Assembly: GCA_937927575.1 (NCBI GenBank)
Contig: CALBEE010000234.1
Coordinates: 1 to 56,177 of the forward strand
Length of the DNA: 56,177 bases
Direction: 5' to 3'
Source: an uncultured Saprospiraceae bacterium
GTDB taxonomy: Bacteria; Bacteroidota; Bacteroidia; Chitinophagales; Saprospiraceae
Position 1 is the stretch's first letter, and each line of letters starts with the position of its first letter. Positions 43,201 to 50,006 of this stretch are shown piece by piece. Below the pieces are notes generated by a model. It did no database searches. It had not been told where the DNA came from and saw nothing but the letters and a program-made list of their open reading frames with translations. A program made the position numbers and the translations under genes.

Positions 43201-46151
43201 TCGTAATCACTAAGCCAGTAATCAATAGTGATTGTACTGCCGATGCAGATTTAGAATATGAATTATCTTGGGCAATAGCAACTTCAGCTGGAAGTCCTGA
43301 TCTAGATGCATTCTATTCTACAGATAATATCACTCAGTTATTTAATGGAAATTATTTAGTGAGAGAATTGCCGACAGGTAGAATCTGGTTGAAGTGGACA
43401 GTATCGGATCTTTGTGGAAACGTGTCTATGAGAGGATTCACGGTAACTGTAGATGATCAAGTACCACCTTTCGCTATTTGTGATGAATTTACAGTAGTAG
43501 GATTAAGTGGAGATGGACAAGCCATTGTGGATGCGATCACATTTGATGATGGAAGTTTTGATAACTGTGGAGATATTGTTTCTTACAGAGCGCGTAAAAT
43601 GACTAATCTTTGTGGTGGATCTAACGCATGGGCAGAATCAGTAACTTTCTGCTGTGAAGAAAGAGGCCAAGAAGTAATGGTTCAATTTGAAGTAACAGAT
43701 GCACAAGGATTATCTAATACTTGTATGGTAACTGTAACGGTAGAGGACAAACTGCCACCATTTATCACTATGTGTCCAGCTGATATCACTTTAGATTGTC
43801 AATCAGCTTATGATCCATCAGTAACGGGTTATATAGAGTTTGTTGACAACTGTGAAATCGTTTCAGATGGTTTCGAAGATTCGATTCTTTCAGAAAATAG
43901 CTGTGGTGAGAAAACGATAAGAAGAGTCTTTACCATCGAAGATGCTGAAGGTCTTAAAAATACTTGTGCACAAATCATTACTCTTGAAACTGATCCTAGC
44001 GATAGATTTAGAGAAAGTGACATTACATGGGCAAGCGATGTTGAAGAATTTGGATGTCTTGAAGATATTGATCCAGATAGTGCTCCAGGGCCTATACTAA
44101 ATGATAACAATTGTAGCCTTGTAGCTGCATATTCTGAAGATCAAGTATTCACATTAGCAGGAGCCTGTGTTAAAATTTTAAGACAGTGGACTGTAATCGA
44201 TTGGTGTCAGTACAATGAAAATAATCCTGTCCTTGGTGAAGGATGGTGGGAAGACACTCAAGTCATTAAACTAAATAATAATGTTGCTCCGACTTTTGTA
44301 AGTGATTGTAATGACAGAAATATCTGTGTATACGAAGAAGGTTGTCAAGGTCAAGTAGTACTTATGGCCAATGCCACAGATGATTGTACACCTTCTGACC
44401 AATTATCTTATAGCTATGAAGTAGATGAGGATAATGATGGTAGCATTAATTATTCAGCAAATAACAATTCTTTCAATAGAACAATGTCTGAAGGAACACA
44501 TAGAATCACTTGGACAGTTGAAGACGGTTGTGGAAATGTATCATCTTGTTCTTATGAATTTACAGTCGAAGATTGTAAAAAACCTACGCCTTACTGTATT
44601 ACTAGTTTAACTACAGTAGTGATGCCTAGCTCAGGTATGATTAGTATTAATGCTGAAGATTATGACTTTGGAAGTTTTGATAATTGTACACCTACTGAAG
44701 ATCTAGAATTCTCATTCTCAGCGAATGTAAATGATAAGACTAGAACATTCACTTGTGCAGATATTCCTAATGGTGTATCAGCAGATATCGAACTAAGAAT
44801 GTACGTAACAGATAAAGACGGTAATCAAGATTACTGTACTATCGAAATCGTATTGCAAGAGGGAGTTGAAGATCAGTGTGATGAAGCAGGTATGATCGTA
44901 AATATCTCAGGACAAGCTCGAACAGAAGATTTCGAAACTATCGATGAAGCACTTATATTAATGTCAAGTAATGCTCCTGAAGTAGACGGACAAATGTTGA
45001 CTGCTCAAGATGGAAATTACGTATTCTCTAATCTTCCAATAGGATATGATTACGAGATCGAAGCTGAGAAAGATGGAGATTATACGAATGGTGTTTCTAC
45101 ACTTGATTTAGTATTGATTCAGAGACACGTATTAGGATTCGATGAATTCGATTCTCCATACAAAGTGATCGCTTCTGATATCGATAATAATCAAAAAGTG
45201 TCTGCAACAGATATCGTAGCATTAAGAAAGCTTGTATTAGGAATTACACCACAGTATCCTAATGGACAGACTTCATGGAGATTTGTTGATGCAAGACAAG
45301 AGTTTAATGATGTATCGGATCCTTGGCCTTATGATGAGTCAATTTCGTTCAACGACATTAATTCTAATAAATCTTATATGGATCTTGTAGCTGTGAAAAT
45401 AGGAGATGTAAATAGTAGCGCGACGTATAATGTTAATGGTACAGAAACTACGGAGACGAGATCTTCTAAAACCATGACATTCTTAACGAATGCTATGCAA
45501 GTGGCTAAAGGCTCACAACTGAGATTACCAATCTACGCTCAAGATTTTGAAGAGATCTTAGGATACCAATTCACTATTGAGTTTGATGCTAACAAGCTAA
45601 ACTTTAATGGCTATGAGATGGGAGCATTAATCGTAAGCGATAAAAACTTTGCCCTGAACAGATTAGATCAAGGTATTGTAACTACATCTTGGAGTGAAAT
45701 GGAACCAACTACTATAGCTGATGATGAGCCATTATTCTACTTATCATTTACAGCTCATGATGCAGGTTATATTGGAGACCTTATAGATTTCACATCTAGA
45801 ATTACTGATGCAGAAGTTTATGATGCAGGCCTAAATGTTCATGGTGTAGATCTGAGTCTACGAGGCGCTAATAATGAGATACTTACTGACGGACTTACAG
45901 TTCAGCAAAATAGACCTAATCCATTTAGAAATACTACAGACATACTATTTACTATCGATAATGATAGTCCAGTAACGTTGACAGTACTTGATATGGCAGG
46001 GAAAGTTCTTAAAAAAGTAACTAGCAACTATACTGCAGGAAGCCACACTATTACTTTAGATACTGAGACGATAGCGGCTTCAGGTGTGCTTTATTATAAA
46101 ATAGATGCTGATCAAGGTAGCGTTGTACGTAAGATGATCAAGCTAAACTAA
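40284..46151 (+). CDS. Giant multidomain secreted protein with dockerin-like, cohesin-like and T9SS domains
   Basis: ATG 40284 begins the signal region (AAYKQCLLLTLALLLCTGVVRA); the TTG further upstream is ignored. The 1955-residue protein carries HYR-type Ig-like repeats (first at about 180-258, CPADMTVSADPGICGAMV), a proprotein-convertase P-domain-like segment (about 635-775, IDIDHSFPSDLIASVKAP ... GTWTVTISD), several Cys-rich gliding-type repeats, a carboxypeptidase-regulatory-like domain (about 1540-1600), two dockerin-type calcium loops (DLVLIQRHVLG and DIDNNQKVSATDIVALRKLVLG read in parts, about 1599-1660), a cohesin-like domain (about 1732-1855, GSQLRLPIYAQDF) and a T9SS type A tail (NRPNPFRNTTDI). 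It is probably a cell-surface adhesin or scaffold; no catalytic residue was found. Confidence 0.85.
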   Translation: MKTIITNFSSITSAAYKQCLLLTLALLLCTGVVRADIINPSATTVDGYLFNGTSNVEVEVLFETNTLEWADYVSFSVNSPTSGVMIAHGTPSPSPYTFCGGNQGDEVAGAAWERTGFSAGGSGCGAFEDDALLTFGLSITTDMTVTGPIVIDVTLIGDGFGNGGVASVAMTQVVVQQIMCEITCPADMTVSADPGICGAMVNIPLPTVTGTCTPNPMDMSGFYEIGTTEVNFVANSGGALESVCSMTVTVEDTQSPVVVNCDNITVQLEAGECDALVSQPFSMSDNCQDLDLVLSQNGDVDEIQDAVACPGGAASYMRIFDLAAAGATTDVTVESVTIGVFESFNDAEVVVNLYRYTGSLAPSDLELVASNSQTLPNATLYNETIAISGEFTADESLVIEITTQAGFVSGFNMGFNIGSQTAPTYFKSDFCGIPDATNMANIFPGYGALITLNTTLAAFDVEQTDNTGFAISENFPPGIYNLTFDISDASGNVTPCAFTVEVIAFQSSTGSIACNDAVNISLDDQCSVTVTADMILEGGDYACYDDYVVSISTANGVVIGNTVGADQIGMTLTATVTDPNGNSCWGELLVEDKIGPTLDCIDIYTTCTGTTVPGDAVSEMVTFAGDVAGVSIDAVAPSVTDVDVEVLGLNAATVTDVNVVIDIDHSFPSDLIASVKAPSGEEVALFILPSGFCGEQGIRVTLDDEAMNTAADLADASACVPGAVPAISGAYQPTAALSEFDGIDPNGTWTVTISDLFNGDGGAINAVNIVISQSGAAVGFPTTNENITYQQIDDQVYSVTGIDLCGPITLGYNDNPMEQECTSDFSEIIERTWSGSDASGNEVFGCVQNIYVYRNDLSTLTFPPNYDGVQANTLECNGNFATDDNGHPALSVTGQPSGDFCDNVQSFPYEDTRVDICPQSYKIIRKFKLLEWCSSQVIEHTQIIKIEDTNAPNIPATADVTISANAEECLGEIVITKPVINSDCTADADLEYELSWAIATSAGSPDLDAFYSTDNITQLFNGNYLVRELPTGRIWLKWTVSDLCGNVSMRGFTVTVDDQVPPFAICDEFTVVGLSGDGQAIVDAITFDDGSFDNCGDIVSYRARKMTNLCGGSNAWAESVTFCCEERGQEVMVQFEVTDAQGLSNTCMVTVTVEDKLPPFITMCPADITLDCQSAYDPSVTGYIEFVDNCEIVSDGFEDSILSENSCGEKTIRRVFTIEDAEGLKNTCAQIITLETDPSDRFRESDITWASDVEEFGCLEDIDPDSAPGPILNDNNCSLVAAYSEDQVFTLAGACVKILRQWTVIDWCQYNENNPVLGEGWWEDTQVIKLNNNVAPTFVSDCNDRNICVYEEGCQGQVVLMANATDDCTPSDQLSYSYEVDEDNDGSINYSANNNSFNRTMSEGTHRITWTVEDGCGNVSSCSYEFTVEDCKKPTPYCITSLTTVVMPSSGMISINAEDYDFGSFDNCTPTEDLEFSFSANVNDKTRTFTCADIPNGVSADIELRMYVTDKDGNQDYCTIEIVLQEGVEDQCDEAGMIVNISGQARTEDFETIDEALILMSSNAPEVDGQMLTAQDGNYVFSNLPIGYDYEIEAEKDGDYTNGVSTLDLVLIQRHVLGFDEFDSPYKVIASDIDNNQKVSATDIVALRKLVLGITPQYPNGQTSWRFVDARQEFNDVSDPWPYDESISFNDINSNKSYMDLVAVKIGDVNSSATYNVNGTETTETRSSKTMTFLTNAMQVAKGSQLRLPIYAQDFEEILGYQFTIEFDANKLNFNGYEMGALIVSDKNFALNRLDQGIVTTSWSEMEPTTIADDEPLFYLSFTAHDAGYIGDLIDFTSRITDAEVYDAGLNVHGVDLSLRGANNEILTDGLTVQQNRPNPFRNTTDILFTIDNDSPVTLTVLDMAGKVLKKVTSNYTAGSHTITLDTETIAASGVLYYKIDADQGSVVRKMIKLN

Positions 46152-46186
46152 GCATATAAAAGATAACATTTTAGCATGTTAACTTA

Positions 46187-46220
46187 GAGCGTTACTCCCA
46201 GTGAGTGACGCTCTTTTTTT
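46187..46220 (+). terminator. Rho-independent terminator after the giant secreted protein
   Basis: GAGCGTTACTC and GAGTGACGCTC pair (46187-46197, 46203-46213) with one T/G mismatch and a five-base loop, then seven T. Confidence 0.9.
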
Positions 46221-46267
46221 ATCCTAAGTAATACTTATTCTGAGCCATAAAGTTTTCCTGAGTTCTA

Positions 46268-46309
46268 AACTTAGTCTTAAGATTAAACTTAATCTTAGAC
46301 TTAAACTTA
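46268..46309. repeat. Hexanucleotide repeat nnCTTA
   Basis: CTTA occurs at 46270, 46276, 46288, 46294, 46300 and 46306, with ATTA at 46282, so the period is exactly six bases over seven units. The variable pair is AA, GT, AG, AA, AT, GA, AA. The last unit contains the rsmI stop codon. Confidence 0.6.
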
Positions 46310-46978
46310 CCTAGTCTTTCCTGCTACCACAACTACAATTTCTCCTTTCACACTTGGTCGACTTTCGTAGTCATTGAGTAACTCATCTACAGTTTTATAA
46401 TTGTACTCTTCATATACTTTAGTAAGCTCTCGTACTACGCAAGCTTTTCTATCACCACCACAATGTTCTTTTAATTCTTTGAGGCATTTAATGAGTCTAT
46501 GCGGAGATTCGTAAAGCACAAAAGTATAAGGGATTTCGCATAAGTATTTATGTCTCGTTTGTCTCCCTTTTTTATGTGGTAAAAATCCTTCAAAATAAAA
46601 TTTATCACATGCAATTCCAGAAGCCGCTATAGCTGGAATAATGGCATTCGCTCCAGGAAGACATTGTACGTTAACATCATTTTCTCTACATTCTCGAACG
46701 AGTAAAAATCCAGGATCACTTATGCCAGGAGTGCCAGCATCTGTTATCAATGCTATGTCCATCCCTTCTCTCAGCATATTCATATAATCCGATAATTTTT
46801 TATGCTCATTGAATGCATGGTAAGAGGACATTTTAGTTTCGATCTGATAATGTTTGATCAAATGTCCACTGGTTCGGGTATCTTCGGCAAGTATTAAGTC
46901 TACTTCTTGTAAGATTCTAATCGATCTATAAGTCATATCTTCAAGATTGCCGATCGGTGTTGGTACTAAGTATAGCAT
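46307..46978 (-). CDS. rsmI: 16S rRNA 2'-O-ribose C1402 methyltransferase RsmI
   Basis: The 223-residue protein has the tetrapyrrole-methylase fold typical of RsmI: LYLVPTPIGNLEDMTYRSIRIL, LAEDTRTSGHLIKHY, ALITDAGTPGISDPGFLLVREC, VQCLPGANAIIPAIAASGI and FYFEGFLPHKKGRQ. It transfers a methyl group from SAM to the ribose of C1402 in the ribosomal P site. Its length matches the shorter Bacteroidota form. It starts eight bases after the rhomboid gene on the same strand, so the two form an operon. A hexanucleotide repeat lies at its 3' end. Confidence 0.95.
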   Translation of the reverse strand: MLYLVPTPIGNLEDMTYRSIRILQEVDLILAEDTRTSGHLIKHYQIETKMSSYHAFNEHKKLSDYMNMLREGMDIALITDAGTPGISDPGFLLVRECRENDVNVQCLPGANAIIPAIAASGIACDKFYFEGFLPHKKGRQTRHKYLCEIPYTFVLYESPHRLIKCLKELKEHCGGDRKACVVRELTKVYEEYNYKTVDELLNDYESRPSVKGEIVVVVAGKTR

Positions 46979-46986
46979 AGTTTAAT

Positions 46987-47673
46987 TTATACGTATTCCT
47001 TATTCGAATTAGCGTTTGGTTGCCATCTCTGCATTGCTTTTTTAAAGTAAAATCCAGCAATTAATCCAGCAACAAATCCGCCTATATGAGCCCACCAAGC
47101 GACTCCTCCAGTGTCTTCCGTTTCTGCCAATGAACCAAATCCAGATATCAATTGCTGACCGATCCAAAACCCCAGAAATAGAAAAGCAGGAATTTCAAAA
47201 CTTCTAAAAAACACGATCACCAACATCTTAATTTTTGATTTAGGAAACATCACTAAGTAAGCACCCATGACCGCAGCAATCGCTCCACTTGCGCCTACGC
47301 TCGGTATTTGACTGCTAGGATCTGAAACAATATGCGCAAGACTCGCAGCTAGACCACCAATCAAATAGAATAGTAAAAAACGTGTGCTGCCAATCTTGGC
47401 CTCGATATTATCTGCAAAGACCCATAAGAATAGCATATTACCAATAAGATGCATCCAACCACCATGTAAAAACATACTAGTGAATAGCGTAAAGTAATCT
47501 TCGCCAGATGTGATTTCTACAGGGATAGAGCCATAAGTGAGAATGAAGTTATTGAGAGCGGGTCCAAGTATAGCCTCATACATAAATACAAGTACATTGA
47601 TGACAATGAAAGTATAGCTTACATAAGGCTTATAGCCACCCTGAACCTGAGTGTCACCTATAGGAAAAATCAT
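46987..47673 (-). CDS. Rhomboid-family intramembrane serine protease
   Basis: The 228-residue protein has six membrane helices. The catalytic pair is Ser129 in SVGASGAIAAVMG and His196 in WWAHIGGFVAG; HGGWMHLIGNMLFLWVF with His75 and Asn79 is the conserved second-helix motif. Rhomboids cut membrane proteins within or next to their transmembrane helices. The substrate is unknown. A Thr/Glu-rich loop (ETEDTGG) precedes the last helix. It is the first gene of a two-gene operon with rsmI. Confidence 0.93.
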   Translation of the reverse strand: MIFPIGDTQVQGGYKPYVSYTFIVINVLVFMYEAILGPALNNFILTYGSIPVEITSGEDYFTLFTSMFLHGGWMHLIGNMLFLWVFADNIEAKIGSTRFLLFYLIGGLAASLAHIVSDPSSQIPSVGASGAIAAVMGAYLVMFPKSKIKMLVIVFFRSFEIPAFLFLGFWIGQQLISGFGSLAETEDTGGVAWWAHIGGFVAGLIAGFYFKKAMQRWQPNANSNKEYV

Positions 47674-48103
47674 GATGTGATTATTTTAATATGGCTCCAA
47701 GATATGGATTATTTCAATGACAGAAACTTTAGGAATTTCTTACCGAATATATCAATTGGGCGGTTAATTGTTAATTCTTTCTTATAGTGGCAATCTCATG
47801 ATACAAAATCTCTTTCTTTCAAGTCTTCACTGTACATAGCTTGTTTTTTGATTTGTTAAGAATCGATCAGATAAAAAGGATATCAACAAAAGTGTTGGTG
47901 TCCTTTTTCTATTTTGCGAAATTTAGATGCACTCAGAATGTTGATGTAGAGTCGCCCTTTTACAATGAGATTCCAATAAAATTACAGATTATGAAATTCG
48001 TAAGAAACCATCGATATATATTAATCTAACTTAGCATTCTTCAAAAATAATCTAGTAAACTACACAACCAATTATCTAACCGACGCATTCACCTATCTTC
48101 AAA
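47674..48103. other. 430-base gap upstream of the rhomboid gene
   Basis: It should hold the promoter of the rhomboid-rsmI operon at its left end. A strong hairpin lies at 47873-47908. A 62-codon plus-strand frame through this hairpin (47841-48029) is not considered real. I see no tRNA. Confidence 0.5.
47873..47908 (-). terminator. Strong hairpin, probable terminator of the lptC/gldE-like operon or of a small RNA
   Basis: AAAAAGGATATCAACA and TGTTGGTGTCCTTTTT (47873-47888, 47893-47908) form a 16-bp stem with two wobble pairs and a four-base loop, with T5 on either strand. On the minus strand it lies about 195 bases past the stop at 48104. Confidence 0.65.
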
Positions 48104-49366
48104 TTACAACTTCCCTTCTTCTTCCACCTCATATAGTTTTATGACTCTGACCACCTCGATTTTGGTATCGCTTACTTCCTCCAATACAAAATCAAAACCA
48201 TCCATTTGGATTTTAGCGTTTGGCTCTGGTATGCTTCCGCTAGTCATCACTATATATCCAGATAATGTATGATACTCACCCTCTGGAAAATTTAAATTCT
48301 CATATTTTTCATTGAGATAGTCTATCTCTAGTCGACCAGAGAAGACATACTCATCTTCATTGACCACATGCTCAATATTATCTTCTATATCATGTTCGTC
48401 TTCTATCTCACCAAAAATTTCTTCCAAAATATCTTCGAGAGTAATAAGCCCTGCAGTCCCTCCAAATTCATCTACCACACAAGCGATCGTAGTCTCTTCT
48501 TTAATGAAGTTATACATAAGTGATTGCACATTCATAGCCTCCGGCACATAGCTAATCGGCATGATCAATTTTTTAATAGATCTAGGGTTATCCAACATTT
48601 GCTGGTGATGAATGTATCCTATCACATTTTCTATTCCTCCATCGGTAATGATAACTCTACTCAGCCGCGATTCTTTAAATATGGCCAGTACTTCATCTAT
48701 GGAAGCCGTTTTTTCGATATGCACGATTTCAGTTCTGGGTATCATACATTCACGAACCTTTGTTTGCCTAAGGTTAAGTGCATTCGTTAGAATCTCTTTA
48801 TCAATATCCTCTTCTTCCGAAATTTTATCATTTATGAAATGCTCAAGATCTACTCTCGTAAGAGCGCTTTCGACTTGATCAGTCGGTTGTCTGAGAATAT
48901 GCTTTAAAAGTCCATCTGAAAGCACAGTCATTATATAAGTGGGAATGGCTAACAACCATTTGAAAAATCTAAGAGGGTAGGCCAGAGCCATTAGCATATC
49001 ATTCGAAAAAAGTCTAAATAAAGTCTTCGGTAAAAATTCGCCAAATATAAGTACGACAGCAGTAATGATTAATGTTACGCACAATAGTAATGTGGCACCA
49101 TTTGATCCAATTATAGGTTCCAATAAAGGTTCTATAAGTTGGGTCATTAATATCGTAAATGTCACCAATGCAATATTGTTTCCGACCAGCATTGTACCTA
49201 AAAAATCAGAAGGCTTTTCGTAGAATCGCGCTAAGATATTTCCTCTTCTTGACTTCTTGTTTTTCATAACCTCTATACCGAGCTTATTGGCCGAAACAAA
49301 GGCAATTTCAGATCCTGAAAAGAATGCGGAAAGTAGTAAAAAGAGAATGATGGAAAATATTAGCAT
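48104..49366 (-). CDS. CNNM/CBS-domain membrane protein (hemolysin-family; GldE-like)
   Basis: The 420-residue protein has an N-terminal CNNM transmembrane domain (about 1-185; SAFFSGSEIAFVSANKLGIEV, FGEFLPKTLFRLFSND), two CBS domains (about 200-320; MIPRTEIVHIEKTASIDEVLAIF, VDEFGGTAGLITLEDILEEIFGEI) and a C-terminal CorC/HlyC domain (VFSGRLEIDYLNEKY ... LSGYIVMTSGSIP). Related proteins include CorC-type magnesium/cobalt transporters and gliding-associated GldE. Position after lptC and the acidic ending suggest the GldE-type Bacteroidota orthologue, but sequence alone does not prove a gliding role. It follows lptC by 74 bases. Confidence 0.88.
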   Translation of the reverse strand: MLIFSIILFLLLSAFFSGSEIAFVSANKLGIEVMKNKKSRRGNILARFYEKPSDFLGTMLVGNNIALVTFTILMTQLIEPLLEPIIGSNGATLLLCVTLIITAVVLIFGEFLPKTLFRLFSNDMLMALAYPLRFFKWLLAIPTYIMTVLSDGLLKHILRQPTDQVESALTRVDLEHFINDKISEEEDIDKEILTNALNLRQTKVRECMIPRTEIVHIEKTASIDEVLAIFKESRLSRVIITDGGIENVIGYIHHQQMLDNPRSIKKLIMPISYVPEAMNVQSLMYNFIKEETTIACVVDEFGGTAGLITLEDILEEIFGEIEDEHDIEDNIEHVVNEDEYVFSGRLEIDYLNEKYENLNFPEGEYHTLSGYIVMTSGSIPEPNAKIQMDGFDFVLEEVSDTKIEVVRVIKLYEVEEEGKL

Positions 49367-49440
49367 AAGTCTATTTATAATACAAATATACCATTCTTGA
49401 TTATCGATTAAAAAAAATAAAAATTAGAGCCTATGAACAG

Positions 49441-50004
49441 CTATTGGTTTAGCTCTTCGGTGACTTCTTTAATATTCATTTTACCAGAATTCTTTTGAAT
49501 TTCAAATCGTGTGAAATCATTGTTAGCTTCAAATCCATAGCCGTAAGAAGTATCTCCACGTTCTGGTTGAGAGATCATGACAAATCGCTCCGTATATACT
49601 CGGTCTTTTTTCTCATCCCAGATTAATTCCCACGTCTCTAATTTCTCTTGTTTTTCATTATAAAGATTGACATTCTGACGAGTAATGATTCTTGATTTTT
49701 TGGTCTCCCTTACCGCATAATCTGCATCTAACCAACTAGTGATATTTCCATTGGGGCCATAAAATTCCACATGTACACCATCAGGAAATTCTTCTCGAGG
49801 GTTACTTTTATCAAGATATCTATTCATTGTGGGGCCACTAACCTTTACCTTGATTTGAGCGGAATCACTATATAGCACTTCTACATTTGTAGCTACTTCT
49901 ATAGAAGCTTCGTGACTTGAGGTGAGATCATCTATGTCTTCCATCTTCGTGATGCAAGATTGTAACCATACAAAACAAAATATTAGAAAAAATCCTTTCT
50001 TCAT
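49441..50004 (-). CDS. lptC: LPS export periplasmic protein LptC (lipoprotein)
   Basis: The 187-residue product has a lipoprotein-like signal (lipobox LQSC, Cys17) rather than the membrane helix seen in E. coli LptC. The LptC core is visible: VLYSDSAQIKVKVSGPTMNRY, EEFPDGVHVEFYGPNG, SWLDADYAVRETKKSRIITRQNVNLYNEKQE read in parts as 'LDADYAVRETKKSRIITR' and 'NVNLYN'. It would hand lipopolysaccharide from the LptBFG transporter to the periplasmic bridge. The gene starts two bases after the stop of the secreted protein upstream, and is followed by the GldE-like gene, an order often seen in Bacteroidota. Confidence 0.9.
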   Translation of the reverse strand: MKKGFFLIFCFVWLQSCITKMEDIDDLTSSHEASIEVATNVEVLYSDSAQIKVKVSGPTMNRYLDKSNPREEFPDGVHVEFYGPNGNITSWLDADYAVRETKKSRIITRQNVNLYNEKQEKLETWELIWDEKKDRVYTERFVMISQPERGDTSYGYGFEANNDFTRFEIQKNSGKMNIKEVTEELNQ

Positions 50005-50006
50005 CG

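Noticed and set aside
40284..46151. Cellulosome scaffoldin
   Set aside because: Only one cohesin-like module and no carbohydrate-binding module or glycosidase; a T9SS surface protein is the simpler reading.
47841..48029. 62-codon plus-strand frame in the gap before the rhomboid gene
   Set aside because: It runs through a strong terminator-like hairpin and has no recognisable protein features.
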